Positions 10,001-17,982 of a stretch of 64,000 nt of DNA are shown here, piece by piece. The notes beneath the pieces were generated by a model, which was not told the DNA's origin, did no database searches, and was given only the letters and a program-made list of their open reading frames with translations. The stretch is taken from NCBI GenBank assembly GCA_003224085.1, contig QHYK01000076.1:1-64000 (forward strand), given 5' to 3'. Positions within the stretch are counted from its first letter, which is position 1. Each line of letters begins with the position of its first letter. The translations under genes were made by a program, and so were the position numbers. This stretch comes from Acidobacteriota bacterium (GTDB lineage: Bacteria > Acidobacteriota > Terriglobia > Acidiferrales > UBA7541).

Positions 10001-10260
10001 CGATAGAGTGCTCGCAGGCTTTCCGCAACCTTGCCGCGATCGAAAGGCTTTCCCAGTTCCACGGAAATGCCGGAAGGAGATTCCGCCAATACCTTGCCGT
10101 CGTCGCGGACGATACGGATAGCCAGGACCGCCGGCCCGACTGCGGCTTGTTCCGAGGTGCTGGCCGGTGGGGCCGGGGTCTGAGAATGCGCCGACAGCGC
10201 TTCCGTCAGGAGCGCGAGCGCAACAATCCCTCGCATCCTCTTGGCCCAGCGTAAACTCAT
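7078..10260 (-). CDS. Omp85 family outer-membrane assembly protein (BamA/TamA type)
   Basis: A 1060-residue outer-membrane protein: signal peptide (about residues 1-27), a string of POTRA-type repeats (about 45-590; typical segments such as VVRIEGL, VASVQLKND, VRSILISGYEHTRPGVIRREV), and a C-terminal beta-barrel (about 600-1060) containing the family motif region RFFAGGGTSLRGFALNQAGPRD and ending in FFNLGSTF with a terminal Phe. Omp85 proteins fold or insert other barrel proteins. A charged Lys/Glu-rich insert (EKKEEPKKESKLP) interrupts one of the late POTRA repeats. It leads the operon with the SurA-like and TamB-like genes, which suggests a TamA-like partner for TamB, but it could be the main BamA; the two cannot be separated from this window. 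Confidence 0.87.
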   Translation of the reverse strand: MSLRWAKRMRGIVALALLTEALSAHSQTPAPPASTSEQAAVGPAVLAIRIVRDDGKVLAESPSGISVELGKPFDRGKVAESLRALYRTGDYANVKAVVTPVTDGLRLDFVVRENLFFNVVRIEGLEAPPTQASAAAAMQIGLGQTYRKPVVDEALERLRETLREEGLYQAEVSAETVPHPETHHMDIVVRVKSGLRARVASVQLKNDTTYKDASILSRFKLRAGQAITSARLQHGTDRVRKFLGKKGHLSARVDVRRGDYDPAKNSAAIFLEVTQGPRVVVAVTGAKFSEGELKKLIPIYQEGAVDPDLLEEGKRNLRERLEREGYFDADVSYKIDMHDLKTAAWQGTLEAITYTVERGDQHKLIGIEISGNRYFDTELLKSRLQVFQGAFGTPGRFSRRLVDADAQSMQSLYQANGFLDAKVTPRVEDNYKGKEGDVFISFTVQEGKQTRVASLAFEGIHAFKEEELLSVVGSTPGQPYSDFGVTADRDNILALYFNEGFPEASFSATAERVPTGAAQQQTASGAHHGSPPEAEKKEEPKKESKLPVEQADAVRLVYHIQEGPQTRVRSILISGYEHTRPGVIRREVRIKVHEPLRQGDVVESQRRLYNLGIFNRVTIEPQNPAGTDVDKDIAVLVEEAKRYTLAYGGGFEVQRLASTTNPTSGQIQAAPRGILEISKLDLTGRADTLSFKLRGSTLQGRALLGYSAPNTFGDSHLSFQATAFAEKTRDINTFTEQRYEGSVQLTNQITGLTTLLFRYAFRQVRVTDLKIPSQEIPLFNQPTLVSQFAFTWFRDSRNNPADASKGSFNSADVGLADTYFWSSASFLRFFYQNSTYHPIKRRFSFARSIRFGILSPYRDTVSLTFPAPTTPPLPTVIPLPERFFAGGGTSLRGFALNQAGPRDSTTGFPVGGQAMLVLNQEFRFPMRLPFVGTSLGGALFYDGGNVYSRLTRISFRTNLPSPTVALENPALPPSSTNLPMCVTNCANELNYFSHTAGLGFRYKTPVGPIRIDLGYQLNRPLFIVPIPCPSNTSGCTPGSLGQMSTRLPGFQIFFNLGSTF

Positions 10261-10374
10261 GTTCTTTTCGCTCAGACGAAGCGTAGCACAGGGGCGTTGC
10301 CTCCCCTCTGCACTTTGGCGCTATGATGTTACTGGGCAGACCTGTCTGGTTGGCCAGTAGGGAATGCACTATCC

Positions 10375-11403
10375 GTGACCGATTCACTCCAGGAAAAATA
10401 CTCGCGCCAGATGCTCTTTGCCGGGATGGGGCCTGAGGGGCAACGCTGTCTGCTTGCCTCACGCGCTACGATCGTCGGCTGTGGAGCTATTGGGGCCGCC
10501 ACCGCCAATTTGCTCGTTCGTGCTGGCGTCGGTTCGATAAGAATCATCGATCGGGACTTCGTTGAGCCCACCAACCTTCAACGCCAGGCGTTGTTCGACG
10601 AATCTGACGCCCGCCAAGCGCTTCCGAAAGCCGTCGCTGCCGAGCACAAACTGCGCTCCATCAATTCCGGTGTTGATGTGAAGGGCGTTGTGGCCGATCT
10701 TAGCCCGCAAAATGCCGAGGAGCTACTTTCTGCCGGCGATCTCATTCTCGATGGCACGGACAATTTTGAAACCCGGTTCCTGATCAACGATTTTGCGGTA
10801 AAGTCCGGACGGCCGTGGATTTATGCAGCCGCGGTTGCCAGTTATGGCCTGACCATGACCGTCCGTCCTGGGCTCACGCCATGCCTCGCCTGCCTGCTGG
10901 AATCTGGAAATTCTTCTCCTTCGGTCGAAGCAACGTGCGACACCATCGGCGTGCTCGGTCCCATCGTGAACCTCATGGCCTCCTGGCAAGCGGCAGAAGC
11001 ATTAAAGATTCTGGCTGGACGCCTTGAAGCTCTCCACGGCCGGCTGGTTTCCAGCGATATTTGGACTGGACGGATGCAGTCGGTTCGCGTGGCTCGCAAT
11101 TCAGACTGCCGGGCCTGCGCCAAGCACGATTACTCCTATCTTGAAGGACAGGCCCAACCGCACATCACGCTCTGCGGTAGAGATTCTGTGCAGATTCATG
11201 AGCGAAGCCGGGCCCTCGACCTTGCGGCCCTTGCTCTCCGCTTGCAGCCCGTCGTCGAGGATGTCCGGCAAAACGATTTCCTCATTCGCTTCCGCGTCGC
11301 GCCCTACGAAATGACCGTTTTTGCCGACGGGCGGGCCATCCTGAAAGGCAGTAAAGATCCTGCACTGGCGCGCTCGCTTTACGCGCGGTATCTGGGAGCT
11401 TGA
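10375..11403 (+). CDS. ThiF/MoeB/HesA-family E1-like adenylyltransferase
   Basis: A 342-residue E1-like enzyme that would adenylate the C-terminal glycine of a ThiS/MoaD-type sulfur carrier. Visible features: nucleotide-binding GCGAIG at residues 35-40, the DxxxxxNLQRQ segment (about 61-71), DGTDN (126-130), two zinc-binding CxxC pairs (170-173 and 245-248) and the conserved catalytic-type Cys 188 in CDTIGVLGP. A C-terminal extension of about 90 residues follows the core. GTG start at 10375, transcribed divergently from the Omp85 gene. No thiS, moaD or thiG lies nearby, so thiamin versus molybdopterin role stays open. Confidence 0.87.
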   Translation: MTDSLQEKYSRQMLFAGMGPEGQRCLLASRATIVGCGAIGAATANLLVRAGVGSIRIIDRDFVEPTNLQRQALFDESDARQALPKAVAAEHKLRSINSGVDVKGVVADLSPQNAEELLSAGDLILDGTDNFETRFLINDFAVKSGRPWIYAAAVASYGLTMTVRPGLTPCLACLLESGNSSPSVEATCDTIGVLGPIVNLMASWQAAEALKILAGRLEALHGRLVSSDIWTGRMQSVRVARNSDCRACAKHDYSYLEGQAQPHITLCGRDSVQIHERSRALDLAALALRLQPVVEDVRQNDFLIRFRVAPYEMTVFADGRAILKGSKDPALARSLYARYLGA

Positions 11404-11436
11404 AGCCTTCTGGCCTTCTTCAGGCTGGATTTTCAC

Positions 11437-11784
11437 TCAGCGAGGATGGCTGGAGCGTCCGAACGAGCTTCGCATGCTGGCGCGATCGAGGTTTTCTCGC
11501 AGGTTCATGAGCGTCAGAAAAGTGCTCAGTATCCGAGCCTTGAGATCATCGGTCAGGTGCAGACCGCTGGTTGCCACGCGCGCCAGCCGCTCGCCGTGCT
11601 CGGTGATAAAGCGCATGATTTCCCGCTGGCGTTCCGGCGGCGCGTTGCCCAACGCCGTCTCGCGCCGCATTTCCCCGCAGCTCGTTTCCAGGGTCAGCGT
11701 GAAATGCAGCACGCACAACCTCTGCTCGGCAAGTGCCGGAGGCGCGTCGTTCTTGCATCCCGCGATTTGGCAGGTGTTTCCCAT
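11437..11784 (-). CDS. Small Cys-rich hypothetical protein
   Basis: A 115-residue protein that I do not recognise. The N-terminal 30 residues hold three Cys and a His (CQIAGCKN, then LCVLHF), a pattern that could bind zinc. The rest is predicted helical and charged, with heptad-like hydrophobics (LKARILSTFLTLMNLRENL). It converges on the E1-like gene and is divergent from argR, separated by a region with the arginine-operon promoter. Codon use matches neighbouring genes and the opposite frames give no better candidate, which is why I keep it. Confidence 0.55.
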   Translation of the reverse strand: MGNTCQIAGCKNDAPPALAEQRLCVLHFTLTLETSCGEMRRETALGNAPPERQREIMRFITEHGERLARVATSGLHLTDDLKARILSTFLTLMNLRENLDRASMRSSFGRSSHPR

Positions 11785-11934
11785 GGGCCCCGTGGTGCAG
11801 CACGATAAGTAACATCCCCCGCCCTGAAAATCCAGTGGCCATCTGGACCGGTGCGCCGAATCTTACATGGCCGGGGTTCAGCGGTCCTCCAACTCACGGA
11901 GCCGGCCCGGCTTCAAGAAAATATCCGAATCCGG

Positions 11935-11970
11935 TTGACAGGAATATGCAGGAGCCTGTATAAATATGCA
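11935..11970 (+). promoter_or_regulatory. argR operon promoter overlapping an ARG-box-like operator
   Basis: TTGACA at 11935-11940, an 18-bp spacer, and TATAAA at 11959-11964 form a near-consensus sigma-70 promoter. The palindrome TGTATAAATATGCA (11957-11970) covers the -10 element and resembles an ARG box; a half-site AATATGCA lies at 11943-11950. Binding of ArgR here would block RNA polymerase, giving autoregulation of the operon. The promoter is read directly; the operator role is inferred from ARG boxes of other bacteria. Confidence 0.7.
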
Positions 11971-11987
11971 GAGGCAAGAAACAGACC

Positions 11988-12437
11988 ATGGGGGCAGGAA
12001 AAACCTTCCGTCAGGGCCAAATTCTGCGGCTGGTGACGGGTCAGCGCATTGCCAACCAGGAGGACCTCCGCCGCCGTCTGGCCGCGCAGAAAATGCGCGT
12101 TACGCAGGCCACTCTCTCCCGCGATTTACAGGAGCTGCGCCTGGTGAAGACGCACGAGGGCTACAAGCAGGCTTCCGCTCTGCCGGAAGAATCGACGTCT
12201 TTGCCTCATTTGGAACGCGCGCTGGCGGAATTCCTGCTCGACGTCCGCCCCGCGGAAAACCTGCTGGTGCTGAAAACGCCGCCCAGTGGCGCGCAACCGC
12301 TCGCCGCGGCCGTGGATGCGTCAAAATTCACGGAAGTGGCCGGAACCATTGCGGGCGACGATACGGTCTTGATCATCACGCCCAGCAGGAAGACCCGAGA
12401 GTCTCTCCAAAAAAAGATAGAAGCCTTGGTGAAATGA
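11988..12437 (+). CDS. argR: Arginine repressor ArgR
   Basis: A 149-residue ArgR/AhrC-family regulator. The N-terminal winged-helix DNA-binding domain (about 1-75) shows the conserved TQATLSRDLQELRLVK, and the C-terminal arginine-binding, hexamerising domain (about 80-149) has the family's GTIAGDDTVLIIT motif with paired acidic residues. It is the first gene of the arginine operon; its TGA overlaps the argC ATG as ATGA. The promoter just upstream overlaps an ARG-box-like palindrome, so autorepression in the presence of arginine is likely. Confidence 0.95.
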   Translation: MGAGKTFRQGQILRLVTGQRIANQEDLRRRLAAQKMRVTQATLSRDLQELRLVKTHEGYKQASALPEESTSLPHLERALAEFLLDVRPAENLLVLKTPPSGAQPLAAAVDASKFTEVAGTIAGDDTVLIITPSRKTRESLQKKIEALVK

Positions 12438-13465
12438 AAGATCCCCGGCAAATCGCAGTTGTCGGAGTGACGGGCTACACCGGCCTGGAATTGGCGCGCA
12501 TTTTGCTGCGCCACCCGGAGCTGGAAACTCCCATTTTTTACCTTCGCGAAGCCAAGGGAGCGAACTGTCTTGCCGAGCGCTTTCCGCAATTTCGTGGCTG
12601 GGGCGAAGCTCCGCTGCGGCCGCTTGGGGTCGAGGCCATCACCTCAAGTAACGCGGGCACTGCATTTCTCGCCACCCCGCACGAAGTCTCATCGGAATTG
12701 GCACCGGCGCTGCTAGAAGCTGGACTGCGGGTGGTGGATTTGAGCGGTGCTTTTCGCTTTCGCCAGGCCGAGACTTTCACTTCCTGGTACAAGCTGCCGG
12801 CTCCTCATGCCCCGTGGTTGAGCCAATCCGCTTATGGCATTCCGGAGCTGTATTCCAGAGAAATCTCTGCGGCGCGACTGGTAGCCAATCCCGGCTGCTA
12901 TGCCACGAGCGTTATTTTGGCGCTTCGGCCGCTGACCGAAGCCGGCTGGATCGCGCCGAATACTTCGGTCGTCTGTGACTGCAAGTCGGGCGCCAGCGGG
13001 GCAGGCAAGGAACCGCGTCAGGACCTCCACTTTGTGGAAGTAGATGAGAACTTTAAGGCCTACGGCCTGTTCACCCATCGCCACACTCCGGAAATCCTGG
13101 AGCACACCGGTCTGAGCGAGTCTCAGGTCGTGTTTTCCACGCACTTGTTGCCTCTGGCCCGCGGAATTCTCTCCACCATTTATGTCACGCTCGCCGAACC
13201 GCGTACGGCTTCCGATGTCGAGGGGCTCTTTCGCCAGTTTTACGCTGGACGGCCCATGATTCGCATTTGGCCTGCGGGGACGCTGCCGGAATTGCAGCAC
13301 GTCGCACACACAAATTTCTGTGACATTGGCTTGGCCCTGGATTCCTCTGGTCGCCGCGTGGTGCTGGTTTCTTGTCTCGACAATCTTGGGAAGGGTGCGG
13401 CAGGCCAGGCGGTCCAGAACCTAAATCACATGCTGGGTATCGAGGAGCAGACCTCACTCCAATGA
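12434..13465 (+). CDS. argC: N-acetyl-gamma-glutamyl-phosphate reductase ArgC
   Basis: A 343-residue cytoplasmic enzyme that reduces N-acetylglutamyl phosphate to the semialdehyde with NADPH. The N-terminal Rossmann motif GVTGYTGLEL (residues 11-20) and the catalytic Cys 155 in ANPGCYATS are clear, as are the THLLPLARGILST and conserved HT/H segments of the catalytic domain. Length is normal for the family. The start is fixed by the ATGA overlap with argR, and a longer frame upstream merely reads through argR out of frame. The stop overlaps argB in the same way. Confidence 0.95.
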   Translation: MKDPRQIAVVGVTGYTGLELARILLRHPELETPIFYLREAKGANCLAERFPQFRGWGEAPLRPLGVEAITSSNAGTAFLATPHEVSSELAPALLEAGLRVVDLSGAFRFRQAETFTSWYKLPAPHAPWLSQSAYGIPELYSREISAARLVANPGCYATSVILALRPLTEAGWIAPNTSVVCDCKSGASGAGKEPRQDLHFVEVDENFKAYGLFTHRHTPEILEHTGLSESQVVFSTHLLPLARGILSTIYVTLAEPRTASDVEGLFRQFYAGRPMIRIWPAGTLPELQHVAHTNFCDIGLALDSSGRRVVLVSCLDNLGKGAAGQAVQNLNHMLGIEEQTSLQ

Positions 13466-14295
13466 GAACCGTAATCAAATTCGCAGGAGCGTTGCTCGAA
13501 GGTGACGCCACGATCCGCAGCCTGGCTCGCCAGGTAGCCGCGTTGGCGCGGGAAGGGCACGAGATTCTTGTCGTGCACGGGGGAGGCAAGCTCTTTACCG
13601 CCACGCTCAAGCGCATGGCCATCGAGAGCAAGTTTGTTGGCGGCTTGCGCGTCACCGACCGCGAAACGCGCGATGCCGCCATCATGGTTTTCGCCGGGTT
13701 GCTAAACAAGAAACTGGCGGCCGCGATTTCCGCCGAAGGTCAGCCTGCCGTCGGAATCTCCGCCGCGGATTCTCGCTGCTTCCTCGCCGAGCCTATGGTT
13801 CACAACGAAGTGGAGGGCGGCCTTGGTTACGTCGGTTATCTAACGGGACTGAATCTGCCTTTCATCGAGTCTCTCTGGCGCGAGGGGCTTTTGCCCGTGG
13901 CGCCTTGTCTAGGCATGGGCTCGGACAACGAACTTTACAACATCAACGCCGATCACATGGCTGCCGCGGTCGCGGAATTTCTTGGTGCCGACCAGCTGAT
14001 CTATCTGACCGATGTTGCGGGTGTCCTGAACGGAGAAAAAGTCTTGTCTGTGGTCGATTGCCAGGAGATCGACCGCCTGGTGCAGTCGCGCGTCGTTTCC
14101 GGCGGCATGGTGCTGAAGCTGGAAGCGGCGAAGCGCGCCATCCAGGGAGGCGTGCGCCATGTGCGCATTGTAGGTGGCACAACACCGAATGCGTTGTTGC
14201 TTGCGTCGCATCCCGAGGAAGATGCTTCCATCCCCGGCACGCGCGTGCTGGGACATTCTCATGCCGCCGCGCAGTCGGCGTTCTCGGCGGTATAA
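13462..14295 (+). CDS. argB: Acetylglutamate kinase ArgB
   Basis: A 277-residue amino-acid kinase that phosphorylates N-acetylglutamate. Conserved elements: VIKFAGALLEG at the N-terminus, the phosphate-binding HGGGK (residues 39-43), GLRVTD for acetylglutamate, NINADHMAAAVAEFLGA and LTDVAGVL. The canonical N-terminal KxGG is here KFAG, a minor variant. No N-terminal helical extension of the arginine-inhibited ArgB type is visible. ATGA overlap with argC; its TAA overlaps the argD ATG by one base. Confidence 0.93.
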   Translation: MRTVIKFAGALLEGDATIRSLARQVAALAREGHEILVVHGGGKLFTATLKRMAIESKFVGGLRVTDRETRDAAIMVFAGLLNKKLAAAISAEGQPAVGISAADSRCFLAEPMVHNEVEGGLGYVGYLTGLNLPFIESLWREGLLPVAPCLGMGSDNELYNINADHMAAAVAEFLGADQLIYLTDVAGVLNGEKVLSVVDCQEIDRLVQSRVVSGGMVLKLEAAKRAIQGGVRHVRIVGGTTPNALLLASHPEEDASIPGTRVLGHSHAAAQSAFSAV

Positions 14296-15647
14296 TGCGC
14301 GCCTCATCCAAAAGAGGTTCTCTAACAACCCTCGCAGGAAAAGCCAAGAACCTGCCTGCGGCCGCCACTAAGCCGGACGCACGTCTTGCCGATGCCGAGA
14401 AGTTTCTCCTGCCCACCTACAAACGCCAGCCGGTGATCATGACGCATGGCCGTGGCGCTTATGTTTTCGACTCCGCGGGAAACAAATATCTCGATTTTCT
14501 GGGGGGCATCGCCGTCAATGCGCTCGGCCACGCGCATCCTGGCATTGTGAAGGTTATTCGCCGCGAGGTCGGGCGCGCCATTCATCTTTCGAACCTCTAT
14601 CACAACGGCTTTCAAGGCCCGCTGGCGCGCCGGCTTGCCGAATGGTCCGGGCTCGCGCGCGTATTCTTCGCCAACAGCGGCACAGAAGCGATTGACGGGG
14701 CGATGAAGCTGGCGAGGCTGCTTGGCCGCGCTCCGGAAGAGCCTCAAGGCACGGCCGCGAAGAAGCATCGCTTCCTCGCGCTGGAGAATTCGTTTCACGG
14801 CCGCACGTTTGGCGCCATCAGTGTCACCGCAACGGAAAAATATCGCCTGCCCTTCTCCCCAGTGGTTCCGGGAGTGGAGTTTGTCCGCTTCAACGATGTC
14901 GCCGATCTGGAAGCCAAATTCGACCACACCGTTTGCGCCATCCTGGTCGAAACCATTCAGGGAGAGGGCGGTATCTATCCCGTCAGCGAAGCCTTTTGGA
15001 ATCGAGCACGCACTCTTGCCACGCAACATGGCGCTCTGCTGATTGCCGATGAGATTCAATGCGGTCTGGGGCGCACCGGTCGTTGCTTCGCCTATCAGAA
15101 ATTCTCTGCGAACCCGGACATCGCCGTAGTCGCCAAGCCGCTGGCCGCCGGGCTTCCTCTTGGCGCCATTCTTACGACCGAAGCGGTCGCGTCTCACGTG
15201 TCCCCGGGGATGCATGGCACGACCTTTGGCGGCGGGCCTCTTGCGTGCGCCGTTGCTCTCGAATTTCTCAGCATCGTCGAAGAGGAAAAACTCCTTGACA
15301 ATGTCCGCGCTCGCGGCGAAGAGCTGCGCGAAGGCCTGACGAAGATCGCGGCTCATTTCGATTTCATTCGCGAAATTCGCGGCGAAGGCCTGATGGTCGG
15401 CATCGAGCTTTCTGTCGAAGGCGCGCCGTTTGTCGCCGAAGCCATGGAGCGCGGCCTGCTTATCAACTGCACGCACGACTTCACACTTCGTTTTTTGCCG
15501 CCTTTGATCATCACGCGGGCGCAGGTCCGGGAGTTTCTCAAGCTTTTTGAACTGGTTCTCGCAAAAACTCAAAAGCAGGCCCGGTCTGCTCATCCGGGCA
15601 AATCAAGCGTTTTGCAGGACGCGGCTCATGCCGCGGCAAGGGGATAA
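14295..15647 (+). CDS. argD: Acetylornithine aminotransferase ArgD
   Basis: A 450-residue PLP-dependent class III aminotransferase converting N-acetylglutamate semialdehyde to N-acetylornithine. Evidence: FANSGTEAIDGAMKLAR (phosphate/cofactor region), SFHGRTFGAISVT, ADEIQCGLGRTGRCFAYQ, and the Schiff-base lysine in VVAKPLAAGLPLGA. It is some 50 residues longer than typical ArgD, from an Ala/Lys-rich N-terminal leader of about 35 residues and a C-terminal tail. Start chosen at the TAATG overlap with argB. A gamma-aminobutyrate aminotransferase is excluded mainly by context in the arg operon. Confidence 0.92.
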   Translation: MRASSKRGSLTTLAGKAKNLPAAATKPDARLADAEKFLLPTYKRQPVIMTHGRGAYVFDSAGNKYLDFLGGIAVNALGHAHPGIVKVIRREVGRAIHLSNLYHNGFQGPLARRLAEWSGLARVFFANSGTEAIDGAMKLARLLGRAPEEPQGTAAKKHRFLALENSFHGRTFGAISVTATEKYRLPFSPVVPGVEFVRFNDVADLEAKFDHTVCAILVETIQGEGGIYPVSEAFWNRARTLATQHGALLIADEIQCGLGRTGRCFAYQKFSANPDIAVVAKPLAAGLPLGAILTTEAVASHVSPGMHGTTFGGGPLACAVALEFLSIVEEEKLLDNVRARGEELREGLTKIAAHFDFIREIRGEGLMVGIELSVEGAPFVAEAMERGLLINCTHDFTLRFLPPLIITRAQVREFLKLFELVLAKTQKQARSAHPGKSSVLQDAAHAAARG

Positions 15648-15651
15648 TCGA

Positions 15652-16602
15652 ATGACTGCCATCACACTTGTTCCTCCTATTTCTTTATCGAACGATCTCC
15701 TCACCGGAGCGGAATGGAGCCCCGCGCACACGCGTGAACTCCTTCACCTCGCCGCAGACATCAAGGCCCGTCCCGTTCGTTACGCCTCCACGCTGCACGG
15801 CAAATTCATCGCTTTGATTTTCGAGAAGCCCTCGTTGCGCACGCGCGTCACGTTCGACGTCGGGATTCAAAGCATGGGCGGAGCCGTGGTCTTCCTTGAT
15901 CACACGCAGGCGTCTGCCTCGCTCGGCAAGCGCGAATCCATTGCCGACGTCGCGCGCAATCTTGACCGCTGGGTTCATGGCATCGTGGCGCGCGTCTATT
16001 CGCAAAAAGTGCTTGAAGAAATGGCCGCGAACGCCACCATCCCCGTTATCAACGCGCTTTCGGATAAGTTTCATCCCTGCCAGGCGCTGGCGGATTTCTT
16101 CACCCTGGAAGGGCGGTTTGGCGCGCTCGGCGGCTTGCAGTTGGCCTACCTGGGCGACGGCAACAACGTCTGTCACTCCTTGATGTATCTCGCGGCGCGC
16201 CTGGGCGTCCATTTCCGAGTCGCCACGCCGCCGAATTACGCGCCTGACCCGGAGGTAGTAGCGGACAGCAAACGCGCGGCCCGCGAGACCAAGGCCAAGA
16301 TCGAACTGCTGCACGACCCTCGCGAAGCGGTAAGCGGGGCGATGGCCGTTTATACCGACGCGTGGACCAGCATGGGTTTTGAAGCCGAAGAGGATGTTCG
16401 CACCAAGGTCTTTCAGCCTTACCAGGTAAATGGCGAACTGATGTCGCTTGCCGCAGCGGATGCCGTGTTCATGCATTGTCTTCCGGCACATCGCGGGCTC
16501 GAGGTTACGCCGGAGGTCCTGGACGGCCCGCAATCGGTGGTGCTCGACCAATCCGAAAACCGCATGTATGTGCAGAAAGCCATTCTGCACACGCTGTTCT
16601 GA
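15652..16602 (+). CDS. argF: Ornithine carbamoyltransferase ArgF
   Basis: A 316-residue transcarbamylase making citrulline from ornithine and carbamoyl phosphate. The carbamoyl-phosphate motif is FEKPSLRTRVTF (SLRTR variant of STRTR), followed by HPCQALADFFT and the ornithine-loop signature MHCLPAHRG with DQSENRM near the C-terminus. The ATG at 15652 has AAGGGG about 8 bases upstream and lies 4 bases after argD; an alternative in-frame ATG about 24 bases earlier would overlap argD. The HCLPAHRG motif favours ornithine over acetylornithine as substrate. Confidence 0.94.
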   Translation: MTAITLVPPISLSNDLLTGAEWSPAHTRELLHLAADIKARPVRYASTLHGKFIALIFEKPSLRTRVTFDVGIQSMGGAVVFLDHTQASASLGKRESIADVARNLDRWVHGIVARVYSQKVLEEMAANATIPVINALSDKFHPCQALADFFTLEGRFGALGGLQLAYLGDGNNVCHSLMYLAARLGVHFRVATPPNYAPDPEVVADSKRAARETKAKIELLHDPREAVSGAMAVYTDAWTSMGFEAEEDVRTKVFQPYQVNGELMSLAAADAVFMHCLPAHRGLEVTPEVLDGPQSVVLDQSENRMYVQKAILHTLF

Positions 16603-16699
16603 CCTGGCGATGCACGCGCACCGTTCGCATCGAACTTTCTTTGGGGGCGCAGCATGGCTGCTCCCTGGCTTGGCAACCGTTATTTGTTAGAGAGGAATT

Positions 16700-17917
16700 G
16701 TGAAAACGCAACAGAACAAACCGAAAAAAGTCGTACTCGCTTATTCGGGGGGCCTCGACACCTCCATTATCATTCCGTGGCTCAAGGAAAATTACGGCTG
16801 CGAAGTCATCGCCGTGATTGGCGACGTGGGCCAGCAGGAGGACCTGGAAGCCGCGCGCAAGAAAGCTCTCGCTACCGGTGCATCGGCGGCCTATGTCGAA
16901 GACTTGCAAGAAGAATTTGTTCGCCATTACATCTGGCCGACGTTGCGCGCGGGCGCCATCTACGAACACACTTACTTGCTTGGGACGTCTATGGCGCGGC
17001 CGGTCATTGCCAAGCGCCAGGCCGAAATGGCCCTGAAACTTGGCGCGGATGGCCTCTCCCACGGCTGCACCGGCAAAGGCAACGACCAGGTGCGCTTCGA
17101 ATTGGCATACAAAGCCATCGCTCCGAACGTCCCCATCATCGCCCCCTGGCGCGAGTGGGACATTGATTCGCGCGAAGACGCCATCGTCTACGCACAAAAG
17201 CACAATGTTCCCGTCGAGCAAAGCAAGAAAAATATCTACAGCCGCGACCGCAACATCTGGCACTTGAGCCACGAGGGCGGCGAGCTCGAGGACCCCGCGA
17301 ATGCGCCCAACGAAGCCATGTGGCAATGGGTCGTGTCGCCAGAAAGAGCCCCCGACAAAGCCGAAGAAGTCGAAATCGGATTCGAATCCGGCACACCGGT
17401 GTCCGTCAATGGCTCAAAGCTTGGCCCTGTCGATCTTCTCGACACGCTCAACGAAATCGCCGCGAAACACGGTATTGGTCGCGCCGACCTCGTCGAAAAC
17501 CGCCTGGTCGGCATGAAGTCTCGAGGCGCTTACGAAACTCCCGGCGGAACACTGCTGGTCAAAGCGCATCAGGAACTCGAGCGCCTCACCGTGGATCGCG
17601 AAACCGCCCACTTCCAGCAGGCGCTTTCCAATCGCTACGCCGAACTCGTGTACTACGGTTTGTGGTTCTCGCCGTTGCGCGAAGCTCTCGACGGGTTCTT
17701 CACCATGGCGCAGCAGCGCGTCAGCGGGGCCGTGGGACTGAAGCTGTGGAAAGGCACGCTGAGCGTAACCAAGCGCGTTTCGCCTTTCTCGCTTTACCGC
17801 GCGGACCTGGCCAGCTTCACCATGGGGCGCTACAACGCCAAGGACGCCGAAGGCTTCATCAATTTGTTCGCACTGCCTGTAACCGTTCGCCCCAAAGCCA
17901 AAGCCAGCGCGGAATGA
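16700..17917 (+). CDS. argG: Argininosuccinate synthase ArgG
   Basis: A 405-residue ATP-dependent ligase joining citrulline and aspartate. The PP-loop AYSGGLDTS (residues 14-22) and the conserved [15 protein letters not shown] and APWREWD segments are intact. GTG start at 16700 with AGAGGA upstream. It follows argF after about 100 bases and is followed by a 65-base spacer holding a dispersed repeat before argH. Length is normal for the family. Confidence 0.96.
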   Translation: MKTQQNKPKKVVLAYSGGLDTSIIIPWLKENYGCEVIAVIGDVGQQEDLEAARKKALATGASAAYVEDLQEEFVRHYIWPTLRAGAIYEHTYLLGTSMARPVIAKRQAEMALKLGADGLSHGCTGKGNDQVRFELAYKAIAPNVPIIAPWREWDIDSREDAIVYAQKHNVPVEQSKKNIYSRDRNIWHLSHEGGELEDPANAPNEAMWQWVVSPERAPDKAEEVEIGFESGTPVSVNGSKLGPVDLLDTLNEIAAKHGIGRADLVENRLVGMKSRGAYETPGGTLLVKAHQELERLTVDRETAHFQQALSNRYAELVYYGLWFSPLREALDGFFTMAQQRVSGAVGLKLWKGTLSVTKRVSPFSLYRADLASFTMGRYNAKDAEGFINLFALPVTVRPKAKASAE

Positions 17918-17919
17918 TG

Positions 17920-17956
17920 GTCATTCCGAGGCCGAGTCGGTGAAGCGAGGAATCCC
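17920..17956 (+). repeat. Dispersed GTCATTCCGAGG...GCGAGGAATC repeat
   Basis: Between argG and argH, GTCATTCCGAGG (17920-17931) and GCGAGGAATCCC (17945-17956) form an imperfect inverted pair (ATTCC with GGAAT). A diverged copy in the other orientation occurs at 59187-59259 (GGGAATGAC at 59251-59259). The pattern fits a REP-like intergenic repeat; copy number in the genome is unknown from this window. Confidence 0.45.
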
Positions 17957-17982
17957 CCTTCGATGATGCCCACGACGACCAA

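Noticed and set aside
14322-15593. 423-codon minus-strand frame antisense to argD
   Set aside because: argD carries full PLP motifs and fits the operon; the antisense frame has no recognisable domain.
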